A stretch of DNA of 51,896 nucleotides, from the NCBI GenBank assembly GCA_009780115.1, contig WRAQ01000021.1, positions 1 to 51,896 of the forward strand, in the 5' to 3' direction. The DNA comes from Lachnospiraceae bacterium (GTDB lineage: Bacteria > Bacillota > Clostridia > Lachnospirales > Lachnospiraceae). Below, piece by piece: positions 34,627 through 43,554 of this stretch. How positions within the stretch are numbered: the first letter of the stretch is position 1; each line of letters starts with the position of its first letter. A program made the position numbers and the translations under genes. A model generated the notes under the pieces. It was not told the origin of the DNA, made no database searches, and saw only the letters and a program-made list of their open reading frames with translations.

Positions 34627-37161
34627 CTAATCTATTATCCCGTATTCTTTGATTTTCAAAACTGCTTCGATATTATTTGATACATCTAATTTTCTATAAA
34701 TAAGTTCAATATGCGATTTAACCGTATAAGGTTTGATTCCCATTTTTTCCGCAATTTCATTTCGGCTGCAACCTTTACTTAATAGAGACATAACCATTTT
34801 TTGCTTATCGGTAAATTTTGTATTAACCGGAATTTTACCACCGGCATACCCTTTGGAATACTTAGACTTTTCGACAGCGGCAATGTGTAATATTTTTATG
34901 AAATTACTCGGGATTTTACCCGCATAATTTTGCTGTACAGCGCGTTTTTGCAACCGGTGCAGGATGTTAGCAATTTCCGCACCTTCGTTGGCAAATACTT
35001 GAATAAATTCAAATTCATAGGCAATTATGATAGCTTTTTCTAAATATTCCAAAGCAGCAGCTAGTTTTTGCCCTTTTTTCCAATATACAATTGCAAGCAG
35101 GATATTTGCTTCTACTATATCAATGGTCCGCTTGTAAGATTCGCTTAATTTGAGGATTTTATGCAGCAATATTATTGCATTAACACTGTCATTCATAACG
35201 ATATAAGCCCTGACGGTCGTAAACTGCTGGTACATTTTCACAAATGAAAGTTCAGTATAAAGACTTTCATTATAGTCTTTTAACCATTCTTCAGCCGCTT
35301 TTTTGTCACCCTCGTCTAATCTTAACCTGAATTGATAAGCTTTTAGATTGGCATCCAAATAAAAAGCTTTGTTTTGGTCAATCATAATTTTTACGTTAGT
35401 GAGCATTTTCTCGGCATCTGCCCTCTGGCCTTCCGCATAAAGAACAGAAGCCATCATCATCATGGCACAAAACATTATTTCCGCTGAACAATCATCTGAT
35501 ATTTTTGCACAAGCCAGCAACGCATGTTCATGGGCTAATGGTAAATTACCTTTTTCATAAAAAATCCCGGCTAACATAGTCTCTTTAATTAAATAAAATT
35601 CCGCATCAAAGATATTTTTAAAGCATTTTTCAAGCAGGACAAAATTCTTTTCCATATTCAAGGCAAGCTCTGAAAAGTCTCTGCTGGAGCGATGAAAGAA
35701 AGGCATATTATGGGTAATGCTTGGCGTAAATGCTTTTACGGCACTTTTAAAAGGGACACGGTTTATTATTTTCATTGTACTTACAAACTTTTCCCGGTAA
35801 TCGATTGAACGTAAAAGTGCTAAAATAACTGTCGAACGAGGGCTTTGCAAGACGATTTTGGGGAACAGCTTATAATATATATCCAAAGTTTTTTCAAATT
35901 TATCCGCCTGCCCTTCAACAAAAGCGCCCCATGCTTGAACTTCCAGCAGAAACGGATGTTTTTCGACAATCGAATCATTGACTGATAAGCGGACAGTATA
36001 CAATGTGTCTTCAATAGAGGCATAAGGTGAGTTATTATCATACATACAAAACAATGATTTAGCAATGCCGTCATCATTTTTACCTTTTAAATAATACTGT
36101 ACCGCCCGGAAATAATCTTTTTTATTATAAAAATAATCACCGGCTCTGTTAAATTGCCGGTACATTATTTTTTCATCGCTTCCTTCTAATGTGTTCAATA
36201 AAAATTCCCGGAATAAATCATGAAACCGGTAAATATTGTTTTTGGCCAGCCGCAAAAAAGCATTTTCACGCACAAGTCTTTCCAGTATTTCTGCAGAAGA
36301 TATTCCCTTTAAAAATTTTTCCTTTAAAGTTAGCCATTCACACAATTCCGGGCTAAGCTCTTTGACTACCGAAACCATCATCATAAAATATTTTGTCGGC
36401 TCATCCCATCTTTCCCATACGTGGTTTTTTAAGAACAGTTCAAGATATTTATCATTCAGATTAATGCTAAAAGATTTGTCATCCGACAACAATAAAGCCC
36501 GGATACCAATCGCCCATCCTCCGGTAGAAGCTAATATTTCATCAGCCTGGCCGGAAGAAATTAAACGTTCATTCCGGTTAAAAAGCAATTTGATTTCTTC
36601 TTTGGAGAATTGCAGACTAGCCGCATCAACAAGGGCAATATCCTCTTTCGCTAACATTTCGGAAAAACTTTCCGGCGGTACGGCGCGGCTTAGCAGCAAA
36701 ACATTACAGTTTGCTGAAAGCCTTTTAAATAAGGCCGGAAGCAGTCTAAGGATTTCTTCATTTTTAATTACATGTAAGTCATCAAATACAAAAATGTATT
36801 TATCATTGCTGTTGATAAAATAGTAACCTAATGCACGGATTGTAAATTCAATAGCCGCTGAATTAAAAAGCGGGTGTGAAACAAGCTCACTTAGAGGGAC
36901 GTTTTCCGGCTGAGCGTTTACAAGGGCTGAAACAAACCGCCGGCAAAATACCGAAGTTTTATCATCATATTCATCAAGACTGACCCATATCCGTTTGATT
37001 TTTTCCTTTTCTTCCCTGTGTGCCAACCAAAGCAAAGAAGAAACTGTTTTTCCGAACCCGGCTGGTGCGTGGATATAAATACCTCGCTTATTTGAAAAAT
37101 TATCCAATATTTTCATCAGCGCCGAACGCGGGATCTGTGTCATTAAAGCTTTGTTTTCCAT
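34627..37161 (-). CDS. LAL-type (MalT-like) transcriptional activator with LuxR HTH
   Basis: An 844-residue STAND-class regulator. The NTPase domain carries HAPAGFGKT (Walker A, residues 32-39) and YIFVFDDLH (Walker B). The middle has helical TPR-like repeats for ligand sensing, and the C-terminal LuxR helix-turn-helix (LSKGCSRNEIAEKMGIKPYTVKSHIELIYRKLDV) covers about residues 785-840. Such proteins oligomerise with ATP and an inducer and activate promoters from sites next to the -35 box. It is divergent from the signalling operon at 37319, whose promoter has a candidate site, so it may control that operon. Its ribosome site is the unusual GGGGGGTATT, part of a repeated AATACCCCCC sequence. 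Confidence 0.92.
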   Translation of the reverse strand: MENKALMTQIPRSALMKILDNFSNKRGIYIHAPAGFGKTVSSLLWLAHREEKEKIKRIWVSLDEYDDKTSVFCRRFVSALVNAQPENVPLSELVSHPLFNSAAIEFTIRALGYYFINSNDKYIFVFDDLHVIKNEEILRLLPALFKRLSANCNVLLLSRAVPPESFSEMLAKEDIALVDAASLQFSKEEIKLLFNRNERLISSGQADEILASTGGWAIGIRALLLSDDKSFSINLNDKYLELFLKNHVWERWDEPTKYFMMMVSVVKELSPELCEWLTLKEKFLKGISSAEILERLVRENAFLRLAKNNIYRFHDLFREFLLNTLEGSDEKIMYRQFNRAGDYFYNKKDYFRAVQYYLKGKNDDGIAKSLFCMYDNNSPYASIEDTLYTVRLSVNDSIVEKHPFLLEVQAWGAFVEGQADKFEKTLDIYYKLFPKIVLQSPRSTVILALLRSIDYREKFVSTMKIINRVPFKSAVKAFTPSITHNMPFFHRSSRDFSELALNMEKNFVLLEKCFKNIFDAEFYLIKETMLAGIFYEKGNLPLAHEHALLACAKISDDCSAEIMFCAMMMMASVLYAEGQRADAEKMLTNVKIMIDQNKAFYLDANLKAYQFRLRLDEGDKKAAEEWLKDYNESLYTELSFVKMYQQFTTVRAYIVMNDSVNAIILLHKILKLSESYKRTIDIVEANILLAIVYWKKGQKLAAALEYLEKAIIIAYEFEFIQVFANEGAEIANILHRLQKRAVQQNYAGKIPSNFIKILHIAAVEKSKYSKGYAGGKIPVNTKFTDKQKMVMSLLSKGCSRNEIAEKMGIKPYTVKSHIELIYRKLDVSNNIEAVLKIKEYGIID

Positions 37162-37162
37162 A

Positions 37163-37172
37163 AATACCCCCC
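37163..37172. promoter_or_regulatory. AATACCCCCC repeat at the LAL regulator start
   Basis: AATACCCCCC at 37163-37172 is repeated at 37229-37238, 66 bases apart, within the divergent intergenic region. This copy overlaps the ribosome site of the LAL gene on the minus strand. It may be an autoregulatory site or coincidence with a G-rich Shine-Dalgarno sequence. Confidence 0.35.
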
Positions 37173-37230
37173 GGTAATTATTAATAATATAGCATCATGC
37201 GGCAGCTTATGCAATAAAAATCTTTTTTAA

Positions 37231-37274
37231 TACCCCCCACGGGGGCTTAACAAATAAAAAACAATGCGTATAAT
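37231..37274 (+). promoter_or_regulatory. Promoter of the signalling operon with candidate activator site
   Basis: TACCCCCCACGGG (37231-37243; CCCCC-AC-GGGGG is also a near palindrome) ends 3 bases before a weak -35, TTAACA (37247-37252). A 16-base spacer leads to a perfect -10, TATAAT (37269-37274). The weak -35 with an upstream motif is the layout of an activated promoter. The same 13-base motif precedes the lipid kinase gene at 9858. Confidence 0.6.
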
Positions 37275-37318
37275 TATAACTAAAATATTTACTTCGGAAA
37301 AGTAGAGGAGGGTAAACC

Positions 37319-37534
37319 ATGAACATTACACCTCAGCAAGCGAAAGTACTTCTGTTAGAAGAGCATAACTTTTCACAACTAGGATTTTCAATGATGCTAA
37401 CAAGGTTAAAAAGTGTTTTTGCAGAAGACCCGTCACAAGAGGTGCTGGAAAATTCTACGCAAGAAATAAATGCGTTCCTTGACAAGTTCAAGGGTGTTAT
37501 GAAAGATGACCTAATGATTATCTTAAACCTATAA
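37319..37534 (+). CDS. Small hypothetical protein leading the signalling operon
   Basis: A 71-residue protein that I do not recognise, predicted mostly helical (QQAKVLLLEEHNFSQLGFSMMLTRLKSVF, then an acidic stretch and INAFLDKFKGVMKDDLMIILNL). It has no membrane segment and no cysteine. AGGAGGG is a strong ribosome site 6 bases before the ATG. It is the first gene after an activated-type promoter and ends 12 bases before the HD-GYP regulator, so it is very likely expressed with the phosphorelay and may be an adaptor or inhibitor; that is inference from position only. Confidence 0.7.
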   Translation: MNITPQQAKVLLLEEHNFSQLGFSMMLTRLKSVFAEDPSQEVLENSTQEINAFLDKFKGVMKDDLMIILNL

Positions 37535-37546
37535 ATGGGAGTTTAA

Positions 37547-38563
37547 ATGACTACAAAAACTATTTTTGTTGTTGACGACAATGATGTCAACTTAGTACAG
37601 GCAAAACGGGCGCTAGACGGGCATTACCGTGTAAGGACAATGCCTTCAGCCGAAAGAATGTTAATAATTATCGAAAAAATCATCCCTGATTTAATTCTTC
37701 TTGACATCCAAATGCCGGATATGGATGGTTTTGAAGCAATTCAGAAACTTAAAGAATCAGAAAAAACCGCAAATATTCCGGTTATGTTTCTTACTGCTTC
37801 AATGGACGACAATGTCGAAGCAAAAGGTTTGGGGCTTGGGGCGGTGGATTTCGTTACTAAACCATTCTCAACGCCCGTTTTACTGAACCGTATTGCCCAC
37901 CATCTGCACATAGAAGAGCTGCTCAAGAAGCGGACTGAACGCTTAGAACGCCTGCAGGACGGAATCTTAGAGGTTGTGGTGGATATGGTGGAAAGCCGCG
38001 ACAAAGTTACAGGCGGTCATATCGAAAGAACATCGGCGTACATAAAAATCTTAATGAATAAAATGATGGAAAAAGATGGTTATGCGGAGGAAATGAAAGA
38101 TTGGGATTTGGATACAGTTATATCTTCGGCCCGTTTGCACGATGTGGGCAAAATTTCGGTATCGGATGTTATCCTAAACAAACCCGCCCGGCTTACGCCC
38201 GAAGAGTATGATGAAATTAAAAAACACGCGCTGGAAGGTGAGCATATTGTTGATAAAATAATAGCAAAAACCGGCGAGGAGTCTTTTTTGCACCATGCCA
38301 AACTATTTGCCGGATATCATCACGAAAAGTGGGACGGCACCGGTTATCCGCGCGGCTTGAAAGGCTGTGAAATTCCTCTTGAGGGCAGGATTATGGCGAT
38401 AGCGGATGTATACGATGCTTTGATTTCAGAACGCCCTTACAAAAAACCCTTTACTAATGAGGAAGCTGTTCAAATAATCAAGGGTGATTCGGGTAAGCAC
38501 TTTGACCCGGAAGTTATTAATATTTTTACCGAAGTTATCGATGAATTTTTAACAGTTATATAA
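37547..38563 (+). CDS. Response regulator with HD-GYP domain (c-di-GMP phosphodiesterase type)
   Basis: A 338-residue RpfG-like regulator. The receiver domain has VVDDND, phospho-acceptor Asp53 (LLDIQMPDMDG) and the switch Lys in FVTKPF. The HD-GYP domain follows a short coiled linker, with HIERTSAYIKILM, the metal-binding His198-Asp199 (RLHDVGKI), YHHEKWDGTGYPRG around residue 260 and IADVYDALISERPYK. Key residues are all present, so it should break down cyclic di-GMP when phosphorylated. It is a natural output for the Hpt-bearing kinases in the same operon. A ribosome site GGGAG precedes the ATG. Confidence 0.95.
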   Translation: MTTKTIFVVDDNDVNLVQAKRALDGHYRVRTMPSAERMLIIIEKIIPDLILLDIQMPDMDGFEAIQKLKESEKTANIPVMFLTASMDDNVEAKGLGLGAVDFVTKPFSTPVLLNRIAHHLHIEELLKKRTERLERLQDGILEVVVDMVESRDKVTGGHIERTSAYIKILMNKMMEKDGYAEEMKDWDLDTVISSARLHDVGKISVSDVILNKPARLTPEEYDEIKKHALEGEHIVDKIIAKTGEESFLHHAKLFAGYHHEKWDGTGYPRGLKGCEIPLEGRIMAIADVYDALISERPYKKPFTNEEAVQIIKGDSGKHFDPEVINIFTEVIDEFLTVI

Positions 38564-38598
38564 AAATAAAATACTTACCGAAATGGGAGGATGAATCA

Positions 38599-39774
38599 AT
38601 GATTAAATCATATGTAATCAACATTAAAGAAATGGACGATATCGAATTTGCTTTAGAAGAATTAAACGAACAAATGGCGGAAATTTCGCTGCTTAAAAAC
38701 TCCATTGGCATTGTTTCACTGAATTGGGATTATATAAGCTCCGGGATATATGAAGCCGTAGCTAATGCTTTGCCATTCCAATTAGCAGGGGGGACATTGC
38801 TTTCAGTAGCCACAAAAGATGAAATTGGTATATTTGTATTTTCAGTTATGATATTTACTTCTGACGAATGTGAATTTTCATGTGCTGTTAGTGATGCAAT
38901 CCCCAATGAAGGTAATGTGGATCAGATTACCCAAAATTGCTATAAAAAGGCATTGGCAGGTTTAGCTGACAAAGCAAAACTGGCCTTTTTATTCGCCCCG
39001 CTTAATCCAAATCATTATGCGGAAAAATATGTTGCGGCAATGTCTGTTATTGATGAAAGCACACCGATTTTCGGCACATTAACTATTGCTGAAGTAGATA
39101 ATCAGTTTGGCGGCGGGAAAACATTACTCGGGAACGAATGTTTTGATGATAAGCTGGTAGTTGTGGTTATTTCCGGCGATATTGAACCGCAGTTTTACAT
39201 CGGTTCAGTTTCTGACGAAAGTATTATCATGCCTAATGTCGGGGTAATCACGGAATCAAACGACAATTTTGTAACAAAAATCAATAATATGCCGATTGAA
39301 AACTTTTTTGAGAGAATCGGTTATGATCCCGGTGTCTTAAATAAAGGCGCACAGACAACCGGTTTTATTATGCACGAAAAGAACGAAGAAGGTGAAGTAG
39401 TTTCATCCAAAGTCAGCGGGATACTGTCGCTAAAAGACGGGGTCGGGGCTTTTATGGGCAATATACCCGAAGGCACAGTTATGTCGGTTATGACTACCAC
39501 AAAAGAAGATATCATGAAGACAGCGCAAGCCACAATTAATGAGCTTAAGAAAAATCACAGTGAAGGCACGGTTCTTTTGTATTCATGTGCGGGAAGGATG
39601 TTCTGCCTGATGAATGAACCGATGAAAGAACATGAATTTCTGCGTGACGAGCTATCGGGGGATTATAGTTTTATGGTAGCCGGTTCCGGCGGAGAAATTT
39701 GCCCGACATATGTTTCAAATGACAAAGCTTACAACAGAGGGCATGGGCATTCACTTGTAATTTGCGTAATTTGA
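38599..39774 (+). CDS. FIST domain sensory protein
   Basis: A 391-residue cytoplasmic protein with FIST N and FIST C domains, thought to bind small molecules such as amino acids and to act as inputs to signal proteins. Recognisable parts are GIVSLNWDYISSGIYEAVANALPF near the start, the LAFLFAPLNPNHY region, GTLTIAEVDNQFGGGKTLL in the middle, and VLLYSCAGRMFCLMNEP with GSGGEICPTY near the end. It is a separate protein here, 15 bases upstream of a soluble hybrid kinase, which suggests it feeds that kinase. GGGAGG precedes the ATG. The ligand is unknown. Confidence 0.87.
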   Translation: MIKSYVINIKEMDDIEFALEELNEQMAEISLLKNSIGIVSLNWDYISSGIYEAVANALPFQLAGGTLLSVATKDEIGIFVFSVMIFTSDECEFSCAVSDAIPNEGNVDQITQNCYKKALAGLADKAKLAFLFAPLNPNHYAEKYVAAMSVIDESTPIFGTLTIAEVDNQFGGGKTLLGNECFDDKLVVVVISGDIEPQFYIGSVSDESIIMPNVGVITESNDNFVTKINNMPIENFFERIGYDPGVLNKGAQTTGFIMHEKNEEGEVVSSKVSGILSLKDGVGAFMGNIPEGTVMSVMTTTKEDIMKTAQATINELKKNHSEGTVLLYSCAGRMFCLMNEPMKEHEFLRDELSGDYSFMVAGSGGEICPTYVSNDKAYNRGHGHSLVICVI

Positions 39775-39789
39775 TAACGGGACAAAGAA

Positions 39790-42726
39790 ATGACAATAGA
39801 GGAATTTGAAGCCCTAAAACAAGAACTAAAGAATGAGCGAAGGGAAAAGAACAGGTTGTTGCGCGAGATAAAGGAGCGCGACAGCCTGCTTGCTACGTAT
39901 GAAACCAGCATTAAATTCTTTGAAAATCTAAGTAATTCTTTCAAAAAAAGAAGTACCGAACAAGATACATATATGCGCCTGATGCTTGAACATTCGCCGG
40001 ATATTATTGTTCTGATGGATACGGAGCAAAAATACATAACGGGGACAAAACGGACACTTAAAGAAATTGGGGTTGATACAGATAAACTTAATGAAAGTAA
40101 TTTTTTTGACATTATTGCCGAAATTGTTCCGGAGGATTTTTTAACTCATTTATTAAATGATTTCCAAACAGTAGTAAAAAACGAGACAGAGCTGGGATAT
40201 GAAAAAAGCATTGTTCTTGCAAATGGCATTGAATATATTTTTACGCTTATCCTTTTTCCGGTCAGGGATGAAACCAGCGTTATTATCGGCGTAATGTTAT
40301 ATGTTCATGATATTACTGAACTAAAAAGGGCGGTTGACGAAGCCGAAGCAGCAAACAAAGCCAAAACAAATTTCCTTGCCACGATGTCACATGAAATCCG
40401 TACTCCGATGAACGCGATTATCGGTACTACACAAATTCAGATGCAAAAGGATAATTTACCGGATGAATATATGGAAGCGCTTAAAAATATCTATAATTCC
40501 GGTAATAGCCTTCTTGGGATTATTAATGATATTCTCGATATGTCAAAAATCGAAACGGGAAAATTGGAACTTAATCTTGCTGAATATGATATACCAAGTT
40601 TAATTAACGATGCGGTTCAGATTAATATTATCAGGATTGGCTCTAAATCAATAAAATTTGCGCTGGATATAGACAGTAATTTACCTTTAAAGCTCTACGG
40701 TGATGAGTTACGCTTAAAACAAATATTAAACAACCTATTATCAAATGCGATTAAATACACCGAAAGCGGCGAGATTAAACTTTCGGTAAACCATACTGTG
40801 GAAGATGGCGATATCTTACTTTATTTTGTGGTTGAAGATACGGGGCAAGGAATGACGTTAGAAAACCGCGCCAGATTGTTTTCGGAATACACGCGTTTTA
40901 ATGCTGAAGCAAACCGGAATACAGAGGGGACAGGGCTTGGTTTATCCATTTCAAAAAAATTAATCGAAATGATGGACGGCACTATCTGGGCGGAAAGTGA
41001 ATATGGCAAGGGCAGTGTGTTTATGGTAATGATCAAACAAAAATCAGTGGATAACGACATTATCGGAACGGAACTTGCCGAACAGTTATGCAATTTCAAA
41101 TTCAGGGGGAAAAGCCAGGACATCAATCTAAAATTTGTCCGTGAGCCGATGCCATATGGCAAAATATTGGTGGTAGACGATATCGAAACAAATTTGTATG
41201 TGGCAAAAGGGTTGCTGGCCCCATATGGTTTAAATATTGAGACCGTTGACAGCGGATTTGCGGCAATTGAGAAAATCCAAAGCGGAAAAGTATATGATGT
41301 GATATTCATGGATCACATGATGCCCAAAATGGACGGAATAGAAACTACGATAAAACTAAGGGAATCAGGGTATAAAGAAATTATTATAGCCCTAACAGCA
41401 AATGTGGTTGTCGGGCAGTCGCAAATATTCCTTGAGAATGGTTTTGACGGGATTATTTCCAAACCGATCGATGTGAACCAGCTTAATAATATACTGAATA
41501 AATATATTCGTGACAAGCAATCGCCTGAAGTCATTGAAGCAGCAAGAAAGCAATCCGAAAATGTAAAAGCAGAACCGGAAACCAAACCGGGGGCAGATAG
41601 CGAGCTATTAAGTATTTTCAATCGGGATGCCAAAAAATCCCTTCAATTAATTAATTCAATATTTCAAACAATTGAATCGGTATCCGATGAAAATTTGCGC
41701 TTGTTTATTGTAAATGTCCATGCAATGAAAAGCGCGCTTGCCAATATCGGTAAAAAAGAAGTGTCAAATTTGGCGGATATATTAGAACAAGCCGGAAAAA
41801 AACAAGATATAACAACGATTGCCAACGAAACCCCGCTATTTATCGAAATGCTTCAAATGATAATAACGGAAATAGACGAACAGTTAGACGAAAGCAGCAA
41901 TTCAGTTGTTGATTCTGACCCTGAATTTTTGTGCAGTACATTAAAACGCATTACCGAAGCCTGTGATGAATATGATGACCAGGCCGCCGAAGAAGCACTT
42001 GCCGAATTGAAAGAGATGGTATGGTCAAAGGATACCAAAGATTTATTAAATAAAATCAAAGAGCATATTCTACACAGTGAGTTTGAAGAAGCTTCGGCGA
42101 AAGCATTAGAATATATTGATTCCCCTTTAACGCTTTTGGAAAGCATAGAAGGTTTTGATGCGGAAGCGGCATTAAAGAATATGGCAGACTTGCCGGAGCT
42201 TTATATGGATACTGTAAAGTTGTCCATCCGGCTGATTCCTGAAACAATCGCAAAAATGGATTGTTTTATCGCTAAAAATTATATCGAAGCGTTTACGATT
42301 GAAGTGCATGGCCTAAAAAGTGTGCTAAAAAATATTGGGGCGACGATAGCAGGTAGCAATGCAGAGTTGCTTGAAACGGCAGGCTTGGAAGATAACGGTT
42401 CTTACTGCGTGGAATATTACCCTGCTTTCCGTGAGTCCTTAATTAAGCTAATCAGCCGTTTAAAAGAAGCTTTTCCGGTTGAAGCTGTTACAAAAACGAA
42501 AGCATTAATTTCTACCCTTGCAGAACCAGTTCTTAAAGCAAAAACCGCTGCCGGTAATTTTGATTGTAATAATGCACTGGATATTATCCGGCAATGTGCA
42601 ATGTTTACGTATGATGTTGAAACGGACGAATTGCTTAACAAAATTATTTTTGCACTTGAAGCGTTTGAGTATGAAGAAGCACTAAAAGCTATTTCTGTGC
42701 TGGAGGAAAATATAAATGGAATCTAA
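39790..42726 (+). CDS. Soluble hybrid histidine kinase with two Hpt domains
   Basis: A 978-residue kinase without membrane segments. The order is an N-terminal coiled coil (residues 1-40, FEALKQELKNERREKNRLL), PAS domain (EHSPDIIVLMDTEQKYI), HisKA with His201, HATPase (NNLLSNAIKYT, DTGQGM, GTGLGLS), REC with Asp508 (FMDHMMPKMDG), a first Hpt with His644 (VHAMKSALANIG), a helical module (ACDEYDDQAAEEALAELKE), a second, different Hpt with His840 (VHGLKSVLKNIG), and a further diverged copy of the helical module at the end. Two Hpt domains in one chain suggest two outputs or a longer relay. It sits between FIST and a REC protein, with an 11-base overlap into the latter. The upstream ribosome site is weak. 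Confidence 0.93.
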   Translation: MTIEEFEALKQELKNERREKNRLLREIKERDSLLATYETSIKFFENLSNSFKKRSTEQDTYMRLMLEHSPDIIVLMDTEQKYITGTKRTLKEIGVDTDKLNESNFFDIIAEIVPEDFLTHLLNDFQTVVKNETELGYEKSIVLANGIEYIFTLILFPVRDETSVIIGVMLYVHDITELKRAVDEAEAANKAKTNFLATMSHEIRTPMNAIIGTTQIQMQKDNLPDEYMEALKNIYNSGNSLLGIINDILDMSKIETGKLELNLAEYDIPSLINDAVQINIIRIGSKSIKFALDIDSNLPLKLYGDELRLKQILNNLLSNAIKYTESGEIKLSVNHTVEDGDILLYFVVEDTGQGMTLENRARLFSEYTRFNAEANRNTEGTGLGLSISKKLIEMMDGTIWAESEYGKGSVFMVMIKQKSVDNDIIGTELAEQLCNFKFRGKSQDINLKFVREPMPYGKILVVDDIETNLYVAKGLLAPYGLNIETVDSGFAAIEKIQSGKVYDVIFMDHMMPKMDGIETTIKLRESGYKEIIIALTANVVVGQSQIFLENGFDGIISKPIDVNQLNNILNKYIRDKQSPEVIEAARKQSENVKAEPETKPGADSELLSIFNRDAKKSLQLINSIFQTIESVSDENLRLFIVNVHAMKSALANIGKKEVSNLADILEQAGKKQDITTIANETPLFIEMLQMIITEIDEQLDESSNSVVDSDPEFLCSTLKRITEACDEYDDQAAEEALAELKEMVWSKDTKDLLNKIKEHILHSEFEEASAKALEYIDSPLTLLESIEGFDAEAALKNMADLPELYMDTVKLSIRLIPETIAKMDCFIAKNYIEAFTIEVHGLKSVLKNIGATIAGSNAELLETAGLEDNGSYCVEYYPAFRESLIKLISRLKEAFPVEAVTKTKALISTLAEPVLKAKTAAGNFDCNNALDIIRQCAMFTYDVETDELLNKIIFALEAFEYEEALKAISVLEENINGI

Positions 42727-43537
42727 GTATTATCATCATATTCCCGGCTTGTTGGTTCCTAAAGATGAATTGTATAGCAAAATAAATGCAAGAATCAACA
42801 ATTTTATCAACACAATTCCGGATTTGATTAGAACCATTGAAAAAAACTATTCACAAATAACTATTGAAAAAAGAAAAGAATTTTTTTGCAGAAACATGGA
42901 AGTGCTGATTTTGTTATTAGTGGATGTATACGCAAGAAACTTGGAAACAGAAGCGGGCCGTATTCTAAAATATGCTCAAAGTGAAGATAAATTTTCGGCA
43001 TTAGAGAAGCTTTTCAGATCATTTGTCGTTAATATCCTTACCTTATCTATTGAAATGCAAAAAGCCCAGTATATGAATCTGGTTGCCTTAAATAATTCTA
43101 ATGAAGCTAAAAAACCTTCCCCGGAAAGTAATGTTAACGATATAAACCCTGTCAGTAAAGAAAAAGCAGATAATACTAAGTTGATTATGGCGGTAGATGA
43201 CAAACCGGAGATATTATCTTTTGTCAATAATTTACTTAAGGAACATTATAAGGTTATCCCGGTAAACAATGGAGAAATAGCAGCAAAAGTGCTTGATACA
43301 CACAAACCGGATTTATTTATCCTTGATATTGATATGCCGGGAATGAACGGTTATGCGCTGGCGAAAATAATCCGCAGCAGCCCCGGGCATGCAAATACCC
43401 CGATTTTATTTTTGACCGGCAATGCCACCAGGGAACACGTAGCCAAAGCTATTGGGTCCGGAGGTAACGACTTTATCGTAAAACCGGCCAAACCTGATAT
43501 GTTACTTATGAAAGTGGATAAATTTCTTAATACTTAA
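42716..43537 (+). CDS. REC-domain protein with an unrecognised N-terminal helical domain
   Basis: A 273-residue protein. The C-terminal 120 residues are a receiver domain (LIMAVDDKPEIL, Asp204 in LFILDIDMPGMNG, FLTGNA, and the switch Lys in FIVKPAK). The first 130 residues are helical and unfamiliar (INARINNFINTIPDLIRTIEKNYSQITIEKRKEFF...), joined by a Ser/Asn/Pro-rich linker; they do not look like a DNA-binding or enzymatic output. The start overlaps the end of the preceding kinase gene by 11 bases, so the two are translationally coupled. It may shuttle phosphate or bind a partner. It is followed after 17 bases by another hybrid kinase. Confidence 0.85.
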   Translation: MESKYYHHIPGLLVPKDELYSKINARINNFINTIPDLIRTIEKNYSQITIEKRKEFFCRNMEVLILLLVDVYARNLETEAGRILKYAQSEDKFSALEKLFRSFVVNILTLSIEMQKAQYMNLVALNNSNEAKKPSPESNVNDINPVSKEKADNTKLIMAVDDKPEILSFVNNLLKEHYKVIPVNNGEIAAKVLDTHKPDLFILDIDMPGMNGYALAKIIRSSPGHANTPILFLTGNATREHVAKAIGSGGNDFIVKPAKPDMLLMKVDKFLNT

Positions 43538-43554
43538 AATAAAGGATTAAAGCA

